64,000 nucleotides of DNA from Paenibacillus plantarum (GTDB lineage Bacteria > Bacillota > Bacilli > Paenibacillales > NBRC-103111). The DNA lies in contig NZ_WHNY01000018.1 in the NCBI RefSeq assembly GCF_013141695.1, forward strand, positions 1 through 64,000, written 5' to 3'. Shown one piece after another: positions 49,706 through 58,630 of this stretch. Position 1 is the first letter of the stretch. Each line of letters starts with the position of its first letter. The notes under the pieces were generated by a model, which saw nothing but the letters and a program-made list of their open reading frames with translations, was not told the origin of the DNA and searched no databases. Position numbers and translations under genes: made by a program.

Positions 49706-50764
49706 TCAAATATGTACTGGAATCGGATCTTGCTTAAGCCCATTCTCGATGATTGACGTCTTAATGCCATCGAATACGTAAACGCGATGGATGAGCAAGT
49801 GAACGCTAGCACCTGGATGCAGCGCTGGCTTCTCTAACGATCGGTAAGCGATCAGCTTGAACGCCCCGACTTCCACTTCCACCTGCCAGCTCGTTCCGCG
49901 AAAGAAAAGATTCCGCACGATGCCTTCTTGGGATGCGGAGGGGTGACTCAGCTCACTCTTATCTCCGACCTCGACGAATTCTGGGCGGATCACGGCCTTG
50001 CTGCCGCTAGTCAACTGCTCAAAGCCCCATAGTTGATGGGCATCCGAGATCTCGCTGGATTCACCAATAAAGCCCGCCACGAAAGGTGTTTGTGGGTTCT
50101 TATAAATATCGATAGGCGTGCCCTTTTGCTCTAGACGGCCTTGTGAGATGATCATGATTTCGTCAGCCACCTCGACGGCTTCCTCCTGATCGTGCGTGAC
50201 GAATATCGTCGTGATGCCGACTTTATTAATGGTTTCACGCAACCAGGTGCGCAGTTCCTTGCGCACCTTTGCGTCAATGGCAGCGAAAGGCTCATCGAGC
50301 AGCAGCAACCCTGGGTTGGGTGCCAATGCCCGAGCGAATGCTACACGCTGTCGCTGGCCGCCGGAAAGCTGATGGGGGAGCCTTTTTTCCAGCCCCGTCA
50401 GTCCAGTCAATGTAATGAGCTCGTGAACGCGGGCCTGAATGTCCACTTTCTTTTTCTTTTGCACGTTCAGCCCGAAGGCGATGTTATCGAACACGCTCAT
50501 GTGTCGAAATAGCGCATAGTTCTGAAAAACAAAGCCCAGGTTCCGCGCTTGCGGCGCCAGGTCGTTAACCAGCTGCCCGTCGAACAAAATATGTCCGCTA
50601 GTCGGCTCTTCCAGACCGGCAAGCATGCGAAGAATGGTCGTTTTGCCGCCCCCGCTCGGCCCCAAGAAGCCAATCAATTGCCCCTGCTGCACGCTAAACG
50701 AAACATCATCGGCAGCTAGGAAGCCGCCGAATTGTTTAGAAAGCTGTCTAACCTCGATCTGCAT
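49706..50764 (-). CDS. cysA: Sulfate ABC transporter ATP-binding protein
   Basis: A 352-residue ABC ATPase. It has Walker A GPSGGGKTT, signature [15 protein letters not shown], Walker B LLLDEPFAAIDAK, H-loop VTHDQEEA and a C-terminal TOBE extension as in CysA. It energises sulfate or thiosulfate import with CysT and CysW encoded upstream. ATG 50764 has GGAGGAAGG upstream. The longer frame from 50806 overlaps cysW and is not preferred. Last gene of the minus-strand operon. Confidence 0.92.
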   Translation of the reverse strand: MQIEVRQLSKQFGGFLAADDVSFSVQQGQLIGFLGPSGGGKTTILRMLAGLEEPTSGHILFDGQLVNDLAPQARNLGFVFQNYALFRHMSVFDNIAFGLNVQKKKKVDIQARVHELITLTGLTGLEKRLPHQLSGGQRQRVAFARALAPNPGLLLLDEPFAAIDAKVRKELRTWLRETINKVGITTIFVTHDQEEAVEVADEIMIISQGRLEQKGTPIDIYKNPQTPFVAGFIGESSEISDAHQLWGFEQLTSGSKAVIRPEFVEVGDKSELSHPSASQEGIVRNLFFRGTSWQVEVEVGAFKLIAYRSLEKPALHPGASVHLLIHRVYVFDGIKTSIIENGLKQDPIPVHI

Positions 50765-50778
50765 AATGCCTTCCTCCG

Positions 50779-51648
50779 TTATGTCTCCGATTGTTCCTGC
50801 TTCCACTCAAGGAAACGTTTAACCAGCAGTGTGACCAACGCAAGTCCGACCAACAAGGTTGAAAAAGCGAACGCCGACGCATATTTGTATTCCTGATACA
50901 AAATCTGAATGTGCAATGGAATCGTATTGGTTTCCCCGCGAATATGCCCGGAAACGACCGATACCGCACCAAATTCACCCATGGCCCGTGCATTGCACAG
51001 GATGATTCCATACAGCAATCCCCATTTGATATTGGGCAGCGTAACTTTCAGGAAGATGTACCAGCCCTTTGCGCCCAGCGTCGTCGCTGCTTCTTCCTCC
51101 TGCACCCCCTGTGCTTGCATGACGGGGATCAACTCCCTCGCAACGAACGGGAAGGTGACAAAGGTAGTAGCCAAAACGATGCCCGGCAGCGCAAAAATAA
51201 CCTGGATATCATGCGCGTTTAACCACGGCCCGAGCCAGCCTTTGGCTCCGAATAGCAGCACAAAAACAAGGCCCGCAATAACGGGTGAAATCGCGAAGGG
51301 CAAATCGATCAGTGTGATCAGCACGTTCTTGCCCTTGAATTTGAATTTAGCGATGGCCCATGCGGCGCTCACACCAAAAATAATGTTCATCGGCACGGCA
51401 AACGCTGCCGTTTTGAGTGTTAGGATAATGGCATGTCTCGCTGCTTCATCATCGAAGGCGGAGAGGTAGACCTCGAGTCCTTTTTTAAATGCCTGCACAA
51501 AAACAGTAATTAACGGAAGCACCAGCAGCAGAGTCAAGTACAGAAGTGCTATGCCAATTAGCGTCCACTTCACCCAAGGTGCTTCGGTTACATGCTTCGG
51601 ACGGGCGGTACGACTTTCTGCATGGATATTCGTTGCAATTCCCGCCAT
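50779..51648 (-). CDS. cysW: Sulfate ABC transporter permease CysW
   Basis: A 289-residue membrane protein with six hydrophobic segments and the permease EAA-type motif EEEAATTLGAKGWYIFLKVTLPNIKWGL. SGHIRGETNTIPLHIQ is typical of CysW. ATG 51648 follows AAGGGGGA by 9 bp; GTG 51669 overlaps that site. It ends 14 bp before the cysA start. Confidence 0.92.
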   Translation of the reverse strand: MAGIATNIHAESRTARPKHVTEAPWVKWTLIGIALLYLTLLLVLPLITVFVQAFKKGLEVYLSAFDDEAARHAIILTLKTAAFAVPMNIIFGVSAAWAIAKFKFKGKNVLITLIDLPFAISPVIAGLVFVLLFGAKGWLGPWLNAHDIQVIFALPGIVLATTFVTFPFVARELIPVMQAQGVQEEEAATTLGAKGWYIFLKVTLPNIKWGLLYGIILCNARAMGEFGAVSVVSGHIRGETNTIPLHIQILYQEYKYASAFAFSTLLVGLALVTLLVKRFLEWKQEQSET

Positions 51649-51681
51649 GTTGCGGTTTCCCCCTTTCACTTAGGGCCCCAA

Positions 51682-52518
51682 TCAGTTCGAGATGACTTTG
51701 CGGTTTGCGAACCACTGCACGAAGTTAATGAGCAGCAGCAACACGAACGAAACGACCAGCATAACAACGGCAATGGCCGTAGCGCCAGTGTAATCGTATT
51801 GTTCGAGCTTCGTCATGATGAGCAGCGGCGTAATCTCGGTGAACATCGGGATGTTACCGGCGATGAAAACGACGGAGCCGTATTCACCGACAGCTCGGGC
51901 AAACGCCAGAGCGAAACCGGTCAAGAGGGCCGGCAGCAGTTCCGGCAAGATTACCTTCCGGAACGTGCGAAGCCGTCCAGCTCCGAGAGTTGCCGCTGCC
52001 TCCTCCGTTTCGGCTGAGAGTTCTTCAATGACAGGCTGAACCGTCCGTACGACGAACGGTAGCCCGATAAACGTTAGTGCGATGATGATACCCAGCGGTG
52101 TGAATGCGATTTTGATGCCATACGGCTCCAAGAGTGAGCCGATCCAGCCTTTGGAGGAATACAGGCTGGTTAAAGCGATGCCCGCCACGGCTGTCGGAAG
52201 TGCGAAGGGCATATCGACTAGCGCATCCAGAATTCTTTTGCCCGGAAAACGGTATCTCACGAGTACCCAGGCTACGATGAAGCCGAAGACGGCGTTGATC
52301 AGCGCTCCTATGAGCGAGGCGCCGAATGTCAGTTTATATGAAGCAACCACCTGCGGGTCGGTGATGACTGCCCAGAAGCGATCCCACGGCATCGTCGCCG
52401 TCTTCAAGATGAGCGCGGATAATGGTATCAGCACGATGAGGCTCAAGTACAGCAGGGTAAACCCCATGGTGACGCCAAATCCGGGGAGTATGCTTTTAAC
52501 TTTCCAACCTGTTTGCAT
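51682..52518 (-). CDS. cysT: Sulfate ABC transporter permease CysT
   Basis: A 278-residue membrane protein. It has [14 protein letters not shown], the EAA-type motif [31 protein letters not shown] and [16 protein letters not shown], all typical of CysT (CysU). It forms the channel with CysW. It starts at ATG 52518, 17 bp after the binding-protein gene. Confidence 0.93.
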   Translation of the reverse strand: MQTGWKVKSILPGFGVTMGFTLLYLSLIVLIPLSALILKTATMPWDRFWAVITDPQVVASYKLTFGASLIGALINAVFGFIVAWVLVRYRFPGKRILDALVDMPFALPTAVAGIALTSLYSSKGWIGSLLEPYGIKIAFTPLGIIIALTFIGLPFVVRTVQPVIEELSAETEEAAATLGAGRLRTFRKVILPELLPALLTGFALAFARAVGEYGSVVFIAGNIPMFTEITPLLIMTKLEQYDYTGATAIAVVMLVVSFVLLLLINFVQWFANRKVISN

Positions 52519-52535
52519 AACGAGGTTAACCCCTT

Positions 52536-53651
52536 TTATTTAGCTGCTGGTTTGTAAATCTGATCGAAGATGCCTCCATCATTGAAATGAGCGGTTTGTA
52601 CTTTTGCCCAACCGCCGTATGGGGCGTCATTAATCGTCACGAGTTTAAGTTTGGGAAATTTGGACTCGTATTTCTTCGCAATCGCCTCAGAGGTCGGACG
52701 GTAGAAGTTTTCCGCGGCAATTGTTTGTCCTTCATCGCTGTACAAGTAGTCGAGATAGGCTTTGGCAACTTCCTGCGTGCCTCTGCTATCCGCAACTTTA
52801 TCTACGATCGCGACTGGTGGTTCAGCAAGGATAGAGATGGACGGATAGATGATTTCATATTTGTTTGGTTCGGATTTGACGGATAACAAAGCTTCGTTTT
52901 CCCAAGCAATCAGCACATCGCCAATACCTTGCTCAACAAAAGTTATCGTTGAATCGCGTGCACCGGTGCCAAGCACCTTGACGTTCTTGTAAATATTACC
53001 GACAAACGCTTTCGTTTGCGCTTCATCATTGCCTTTGCCCAGCGAGTATGCCCAGGCTGCCACATAGTTCCAGCGCGCTCCGCCCGAAGTTTTCGGATTT
53101 GGCGTAATGACCTCAGTGCCCGGTTTCACCAAATCATCCCAGTCCTTAATGCCCTTCGGATTGCCCTTGCGAACGAGGAGAACGATCGTTGAAGTGTACG
53201 GTGCGCTGTTGAGTTTGAACTCCTGCTGCCAGCCTGGCTGGATCAGGCCTTCCTTCTCTAATGGATCGATATCTGCGGACAGGGCCAGTGTCACCACGTC
53301 GGCCTTGATACCGTCGATGACGGATCGCGCCTGCTTGCCAGAACCGCCATGAGATTGTTTGATAGTCACTTTGTTGCCGGTCTTCTCCTCATAATACTTA
53401 GTGAACGATTTGTTGTAAGCTTCATATAACTCCCGTGTCGGGTCATACGATACATTGAGCAGCTCGTAAGATTTGCCCCCTGCTGGTTTGGTGCTGGCTG
53501 CTGCAGTTGCTGCTGTGGTCGCTGCCGTGGCAGCTGGCTGTGTCGAAGTTTCCTTACCCCCGCACGCGACCGTACCTGCAACGAGAGCAGACAGTACAAA
53601 TAATGATGATGTTCGTTTAATAAGTGGTTTCCAAGCGAATGCATTCCCCAT
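52536..53651 (-). CDS. sbp: Sulfate-binding lipoprotein
   Basis: A 371-residue extracellular binding protein. The N-terminal signal ends at a lipobox-like VAGTVACGG, so lipid attachment to the cysteine is likely, followed by an Ala/Thr-rich linker. The body matches the sulfate/thiosulfate-binding family ([70 protein letters not shown]). GAGAGGGG precedes the ATG. First gene of sbp-cysT-cysW-cysA. Whether sulfate or thiosulfate is preferred cannot be read. Confidence 0.92.
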   Translation of the reverse strand: MGNAFAWKPLIKRTSSLFVLSALVAGTVACGGKETSTQPAATAATTAATAAASTKPAGGKSYELLNVSYDPTRELYEAYNKSFTKYYEEKTGNKVTIKQSHGGSGKQARSVIDGIKADVVTLALSADIDPLEKEGLIQPGWQQEFKLNSAPYTSTIVLLVRKGNPKGIKDWDDLVKPGTEVITPNPKTSGGARWNYVAAWAYSLGKGNDEAQTKAFVGNIYKNVKVLGTGARDSTITFVEQGIGDVLIAWENEALLSVKSEPNKYEIIYPSISILAEPPVAIVDKVADSRGTQEVAKAYLDYLYSDEGQTIAAENFYRPTSEAIAKKYESKFPKLKLVTINDAPYGGWAKVQTAHFNDGGIFDQIYKPAAK

Positions 53652-53741
53652 GAATAATACCCCTCTCTTACTGCTTAAATTTTCTGGTCAAACCAATAAT
53701 AATATAATTCCGATGTGTTTACTTGGTGTAATGTTGAAATC

Positions 53742-53771
53742 AATCTAGCATTTAAAGGAAACTTTTGTCAA
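53742..53771 (-). promoter_or_regulatory. Probable promoter of the sulfate operon
   Basis: On the minus strand: TTGACA (53771-53766), 18-bp spacer, TAGATT (53747-53742). The AT-rich leader between it and sbp could hold a CymR or other cysteine-regulon site, but I cannot establish one. Confidence 0.5.
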
Positions 53772-53927
53772 TAAAAAATTTCATAGGGCTGTATTTGGAG
53801 GGATAAGGGCTTATTTAGGCTGGATTACAGCAATTCCAATCATTGACATGGTAAAATATTGATGCTAAAATCCAAACCTAAGTAAACTTATCGGAAATAA
53901 ATGATTTAATTTCGGTTAGAAGAGAAG

Positions 53928-54746
53928 GTGATTCCTATTGTCCACGTACCCATTTCAGTTTCTTCTTTAAAAAAGGATTTGGCGAGAGCCATTGTAACCG
54001 ACCAATTGAGTCTCTACTATCAGCCGCAAATCGAGATGAAGCATCGGCATATTGTAGGCATTGAAGGACTTGTCCGCTGGAATCATCCGAATTATGGAAT
54101 AGTACCGCCATCAACCTTTATTCCTATAGCCGAAGAGAACGGACTTATTGTACAAATTGGTTTATGGGTTATGCGAGAAGGGTGTATGGCACACCAACGC
54201 TTTGCCGCACTTGGGCTTCCGCCTCTTTCTTTTTCTATTAATATATCGCCTACGCAATTGAACTGTCCTTCTTTTCTGGAAGATTTGTACCGTATTATCC
54301 GAGAGACTGGCGTCGATCCCCGATTTCTTGAACTTGAAATCACCGAATCTATGGAGCTTGATCAAGTTGATCAAATAAGCAGGAAGCTTCGTAAGGTCCG
54401 TGAGATGGGAATTAGAACGGCCATTGACGATTTTGGCGTTGGATTAAGCAATTATCATCGACTTCGCCAATTACCTATCGATCGGTTAAAGCTGGACAGG
54501 TCGTTAATACGGAATATTCACACGGAATATAATCAGCGCTTCATCGTTTCGGCCATTATTCTCCTTGCGAATCGACTAGGCATTGATGTCATCGCCGAAG
54601 GTGTCGAACATGGCGAACAGGAAAAGGTGCTGCTGGAAGTGGGGTGCAGCCTTGCACAAGGGTTTCATTACGCGCAACCGATGACATGCTCACAATGGGA
54701 AGAATATTATGCCCAGCATCTAGGATTAAACTTGTATGCCATTTAA
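53928..54746 (+). CDS. EAL-domain cyclic-di-GMP phosphodiesterase
   Basis: A protein of about 272 residues that is a single EAL domain without an attached sensor. Catalytic and metal motifs are kept: EGLVRW (in place of EALVRW), NISPTQL, ELEITES, AIDDFGVGLSNY, KLDRSLI, AEGVEHGEQ and QGFHYAQPM. It should hydrolyse c-di-GMP to pGpG. The start is unclear. The in-frame GTG at 53928 directly touches its ribosome binding site, while the best-spaced codon after GAAGGTG is ATT 53937, or TTG 53938 out of frame. The next gene is a chemotaxis receptor, so a link to motility is plausible. Confidence 0.83.
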   Translation: MIPIVHVPISVSSLKKDLARAIVTDQLSLYYQPQIEMKHRHIVGIEGLVRWNHPNYGIVPPSTFIPIAEENGLIVQIGLWVMREGCMAHQRFAALGLPPLSFSINISPTQLNCPSFLEDLYRIIRETGVDPRFLELEITESMELDQVDQISRKLRKVREMGIRTAIDDFGVGLSNYHRLRQLPIDRLKLDRSLIRNIHTEYNQRFIVSAIILLANRLGIDVIAEGVEHGEQEKVLLEVGCSLAQGFHYAQPMTCSQWEEYYAQHLGLNLYAI

Positions 54747-54771
54747 ATTTTTGAGTATGTGAAGGAGATGG

Positions 54772-56922
54772 TTGAGTGCTATGGAACGATTTATTACTTT
54801 CATTCGGTGGTGGAGATCTATCGGATCACGCGGTTTGAACCCGGGGATCTTATTGTTAAATCGGTTTTCGTTCTTGGGTAAGTTTGCGTTGATCGGGATT
54901 GTGGTGCTCGTGCCATTGCTCGTGTTGATGGGGCGATCTGTTATTGATTCGCGCGCCTCGCTGTCTGCTGTTCACAAGCAGATTGGTGGTTTGGAGGCTG
55001 TCCGTACAGTAGGCAATCTATTACGTGCGCTGGAGATGCATCGGACATTGCAGGAGAGTGCTCGTACGAATCCGTCGGACGTCGAGCGTTGGAAAGCCGC
55101 AGAAGCCAAAGCCGACATTGCAATTGAAACGCTTGGATTCTACGTGGCGAAGGAAGGTGAGGATCAATCCCTGCAAGAGACGTGGGGCGACTTCGTCAGC
55201 CGCTGGGGCCAATTGAAAGTGAAAGGACTTGAGCTTAAACGTATTGAAAGCTTTGACGCACACTCGGTATTAACCAATCGGTTATCAAGACTAATCGATC
55301 GGTTGGGAATGTCGTCGGGCCTTCTATTGGACTCTCAACCAGAATTATTTCAAATCAAGGAGGAGACCATTCGGCAATTTCCCAAACTCTTACTTCACTT
55401 CGATAGCTTCCAGCTCGATACGCTGATGGCAGTTACGCTATCAACATTTGGCGTGAATGATAAGAATAAAATTGCTGCGGGAGCGGAAGCGGTTCAAACG
55501 GAATGGGCGGCGATTTATCAAGCTTCTTCGGACACTTCTCAAGCAGCCGCCGATCACGGTGTGAAAGCTGGAGACGAGAAAACGCAGGAAGCTGTTACAC
55601 GGATGTTAGATGACGTTCAGTCCAAAGTTATTATGCCGCTCAAAGTTTCATTGCAGGTACAAGAGGTGCAAAAGTTGTCGAGTGAGGTAGCAGATCGCTT
55701 CAATGAGCAATGGAGCGGGCGAATCGATTGGATCGATCAAAGTCTGCATAAGCGCGCTGTCAGCGAGAACAAGATGACTATTTTGATTCAACTGATTTGT
55801 ATATTTGCGGTAGTGGCATCGATTTATCTGTTTGTCGCGCTTTATCGTTCGATTACTCGTGTAGTTTTCGACATGGAGAAAGCTGCATTGCAACTTGCTG
55901 ATGGCGATTTGACAGTACGTTTTCAAATCCAAACAAAGGACGAGTTTCGGGTCGTTGCGAACAGCTTTAACCATATTTGCGAATCTTTCCAAACCGTGTT
56001 GCTTGAAGTGAGTCAATCATCTAATCAGCTGGCTGCATCTTCGCAGCAGCTATTGGCAAGCGCAGAGCAGAGCTCCAAGGCCACCGAGCATATTGCGGGT
56101 ATTACCGAACAGATGGCGAATGGGGCTAATCAGCAGGTGTACAAGGTAGAGGAAAGCGTTCAGACGATCCATAAAGTATCGGCAAACATTCAGCAAATTG
56201 CAGTGAGCGCACAATCTGCCCAGGTGACTACAATAACGGCCTCTGAGAAATCATCGGAAGGCGGACGAGCGATACAGACCGCAATAGGCCAGATGAGCTC
56301 CATTAGCAGCTCCGTGGACGGACTTGCGCAAGTGATTGCCCAATTTGCTGTTACTTCCAAAGAGATTAGCCAAATCACGGAAGCTATCACAGAAATATCT
56401 CAACAAACGAACCTGCTCTCTCTTAATGCAGCAATCGAAGCGGCAAGGGCAGGTGAACACGGACGCGGTTTTGCTGTCGTAGCCGATGAAGTGAAGAAAC
56501 TTGCGGGACAATCCTCCAAGTCGACGGACAAAATTGCGGGTCTAATCCGTACCATTCTGGTTGAGATTGATAAGGTTCAGGCGTCTATGCAATCGGCCAT
56601 TAATGAAGTTGTTCTGGGCATTGAAGTCGTTCATACGGCAGGAAGCTTATTTTCTGAGATTGAACAATCTGTCGATGAGGTAAATAGCCATGTCCGGCAG
56701 GTTACGGCAGCTACTCAGCAAATTTCCGCAGGGACCACGCAAGTTGTTCAAGATATTGAAGGCATCGCCAGTGTCGCTCAGGCAACAGCATCCGGAACCC
56801 AGAATGTATCTACCGCCGCAGAAGAACAGCTGGCTTCTATGCAAGAAATTTCATCATCATCTTCGGGACTTACACACTTGGCAGACGAGTTGCTCGTTTT
56901 AGTAGACAAATTCAAGATGTAA
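54772..56922 (+). CDS. Methyl-accepting chemotaxis protein
   Basis: A 716-residue receptor. Transmembrane helix 1 is at about 37-57, an extracellular helical sensor at about 58-333, helix 2 at about 334-357, HAMP at about 358-412, and a cytoplasmic coiled-coil signalling domain with the conserved tip [38 protein letters not shown] (about 541-578, quoted in two parts by position). The sensor is not recognised, so the ligand is unknown. It starts at TTG 54772, 4 bp after GGAG; ATG 54781 is the alternative. It follows the EAL gene by 25 bp and is probably cotranscribed. Confidence 0.9.
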   Translation: MSAMERFITFIRWWRSIGSRGLNPGILLLNRFSFLGKFALIGIVVLVPLLVLMGRSVIDSRASLSAVHKQIGGLEAVRTVGNLLRALEMHRTLQESARTNPSDVERWKAAEAKADIAIETLGFYVAKEGEDQSLQETWGDFVSRWGQLKVKGLELKRIESFDAHSVLTNRLSRLIDRLGMSSGLLLDSQPELFQIKEETIRQFPKLLLHFDSFQLDTLMAVTLSTFGVNDKNKIAAGAEAVQTEWAAIYQASSDTSQAAADHGVKAGDEKTQEAVTRMLDDVQSKVIMPLKVSLQVQEVQKLSSEVADRFNEQWSGRIDWIDQSLHKRAVSENKMTILIQLICIFAVVASIYLFVALYRSITRVVFDMEKAALQLADGDLTVRFQIQTKDEFRVVANSFNHICESFQTVLLEVSQSSNQLAASSQQLLASAEQSSKATEHIAGITEQMANGANQQVYKVEESVQTIHKVSANIQQIAVSAQSAQVTTITASEKSSEGGRAIQTAIGQMSSISSSVDGLAQVIAQFAVTSKEISQITEAITEISQQTNLLSLNAAIEAARAGEHGRGFAVVADEVKKLAGQSSKSTDKIAGLIRTILVEIDKVQASMQSAINEVVLGIEVVHTAGSLFSEIEQSVDEVNSHVRQVTAATQQISAGTTQVVQDIEGIASVAQATASGTQNVSTAAEEQLASMQEISSSSSGLTHLADELLVLVDKFKM

Positions 56923-57042
56923 TCACGCGATGGCGGAATTGACGCGTAGCGCAGTTGCTTCCATGCCAATCTTTGTTTCACCGCCTCTCCTAAAGGGTAA
57001 TAAGGACAAACAAGCATCATATCCTTCAGGAGGTGTTCCACT

Positions 57043-57414
57043 ATGGAAGCAGACAACACGTTCCACGAGGCTGAGGAGGAGATTGTTCTACAAAAGCAAG
57101 GCAACGCCTTCATCCTCAGCACGCTGTCAGGTACGGTCGGTGAGATTACTTACAAGTTGGTCGATACCGATACTTGGGTAATTGATCATACCTACGTGGA
57201 CCCGCGCTACCGTGGTCGTCAACTGGGCAAACAGTTGCTAGACGTGGTCGTCCACGAAGCCCGTGACAAAGGGCGCAAGATTATCCCTTCCTGCTCCTTC
57301 GCATTGGAGGAATTCAAGAAAAACTCTGCGTATGCCGATGTTTGGGATAATGATAAATCGGCGAGCGAGTTCTCCGATACGTATAGCTCAGGCAGCGCCA
57401 CAATGAAGCGATAG
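57043..57414 (+). CDS. Short GNAT-family N-acetyltransferase
   Basis: A 123-residue protein of the small YjdJ-like GNAT type. The acetyl-CoA site reads VDPRYRGRQLGKQLLDVVVHEARDKGRKIIPSCSFA, with the R/QxxGxG-like RGRQLG turn. The substrate is unknown. AGGAGGTG lies 7 bp before the ATG. The C-terminal 20 residues are Ser-rich. Confidence 0.85.
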   Translation: MEADNTFHEAEEEIVLQKQGNAFILSTLSGTVGEITYKLVDTDTWVIDHTYVDPRYRGRQLGKQLLDVVVHEARDKGRKIIPSCSFALEEFKKNSAYADVWDNDKSASEFSDTYSSGSATMKR

Positions 57415-57420
57415 GGATCG

Positions 57421-57466
57421 ACACAAGCAGGCTAGCGTCCGATAGGATGCGGGCCTGCTTGTGTTT
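57421..57466 (+). terminator. Terminator after the GNAT gene
   Basis: ACACAAGCAGGC pairs perfectly with GCCTGCTTGTGT, then TTTT, with an 18-nt loop region. Confidence 0.8.
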
Positions 57467-57479
57467 TATGGCTGCCAAT

Positions 57480-57700
57480 TCGTGTTTAGATGTATAAACT
57501 ACAGCTAATTTGCTCGAACTAGACGTACTTTCGTGATTAAATGGAAGAAGTACATTTAATTTGGGTGAAATTTGAAGAATCGAGCAAATCGAAGGAATTT
57601 AACGACAGGAAATACAGTTAATCTTTCGAATTCGAGAAATCTGCTTCAAATAGATGGAGAAAATCCAGTTATTTTGTGGGAAGCAGTTTATTGCTCATTT
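57480..57700. repeat. AT-rich intergenic repeat related to 11747-11930
   Basis: No coding frame is supported. It shares TAGATGTATAAA, CAAATAGATGGA and TCCAGTTA with the intergenic element at 11747-11930. It also has its own inverted repeat, ATTTGCTCGA with TCGAGCAAAT. The two stretches look like diverged members of one dispersed family. Confidence 0.4.
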
Positions 57701-57719
57701 ATTCCATATCGGTCATTAA

Positions 57720-57773
57720 AGAAAAAAGAGGCTGTTGCCAAAAGTCTAAAGTGACTTTTGGCAACAGCCTCTT
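57720..57773 (-). terminator. Long perfect terminator of the YflT-type gene
   Basis: A 21-bp perfect stem (57726-57746 with 57753-57773) with a 6-nt loop. On the minus strand it ends in CTTTTTTC, so it terminates the stress-protein gene. The stem is unusually long and could alternatively derive from insertion-sequence ends. Confidence 0.8.
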
Positions 57774-57825
57774 GTAGGTCTTAGCTATGCATATGTCATG
57801 CTGTAAGCATGGCACAGCGCCGGCT

Positions 57826-58386
57826 TTACAAGTTATTGCGATAGCGGTTGTTGGCGCCGCCTGTATTGCTTACGTACCCGTAGTCCGGACTGTATGTATC
57901 CGCATTGAGCGACTTGTGTGCGCGAAAAATCCGATACGCCAGATTGGCGCTTTCGGCGTCGCCGTCTACGAGGACGAGCACTTTGCCTTTTTGAACATAT
58001 TCGTCATAAAGCATCGCATCCTTCTCGGGGATACCAAGTCCGATCAAGCCGCCGACCAGTCCGCCTGCACCTGCCCCGACAGCTGCACCTGTTAAGGTCG
58101 CCACGATGGGACCTGCTACAAGGATGGGACCCAGTCCGGGAATCGCCAAAGCGCCGATGCTCACGAGCAGCCCCGTCACCCCGCCTAGTACGCCGCCTGT
58201 CGCCGCGCCTGTTGCCAGACCTTCTTCCGCTTTGGTCGCGGTCGCTTCTTCGATATGGTCCAGATCACCGCGGTTGCGGCCCACTACGGAGAGTTCCTCC
58301 GAGCTATATCCCTCTGCCTTCAATTGGTTGATAACGCGAATCGCTTCTTCTTCCGTGTTGAATACGCCGATAATATGTTTGCTCAT
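57826..58386 (-). CDS. YflT-type general stress protein
   Basis: A 186-residue protein. Residues 1-60 form a YflT/general-stress 17M-like domain (HIIGVFNTEEEAIRVINQLKAEGYSSEELSVVGRNRGDL). The middle is a glycine/alanine-rich hydrophobic region (about 75-135) that could insert into a membrane. The end (MLYDEYVQKGKVLVLVDG) resembles the second half of the same family. AGGAGGGA precedes ATG 58386; the upstream in-frame codons lack a site. A SigB-like promoter lies upstream, which fits a stress role. Confidence 0.82.
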   Translation of the reverse strand: MSKHIIGVFNTEEEAIRVINQLKAEGYSSEELSVVGRNRGDLDHIEEATATKAEEGLATGAATGGVLGGVTGLLVSIGALAIPGLGPILVAGPIVATLTGAAVGAGAGGLVGGLIGLGIPEKDAMLYDEYVQKGKVLVLVDGDAESANLAYRIFRAHKSLNADTYSPDYGYVSNTGGANNRYRNNL

Positions 58387-58450
58387 GGTAATCCCTCCTG
58401 GAAAGTTGAGTGTTAGCAAGCCGCTTTAGGCGACTGTGGCATACGGTTAC

Positions 58451-58476
58451 TTACCCCAAATCCCCTGATATCAAAC
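58451..58476 (-). promoter_or_regulatory. SigB-like promoter of the YflT-type gene
   Basis: On the minus strand: GTTTGA (58476-58471), 14-bp spacer, GGGTAA (58456-58451). The SigB consensus is GTTTAA-N12-15-GGGTAT. One mismatch in each element; spacing within range. Confidence 0.5.
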
Positions 58477-58630
58477 AACTTTTAATAGAGTAGAGTGAAA
58501 AACTTTAGGTATTATTCCATCCCAGCGAGCCCGGATAAATGATGTTGTTCCATTTTTCAAAAGGAGTTTAAGATGAAATGTCGAAAAAAGAATAAATAAC
58601 CAAAAAATTCATGTACAGGATGTGTTTAGG

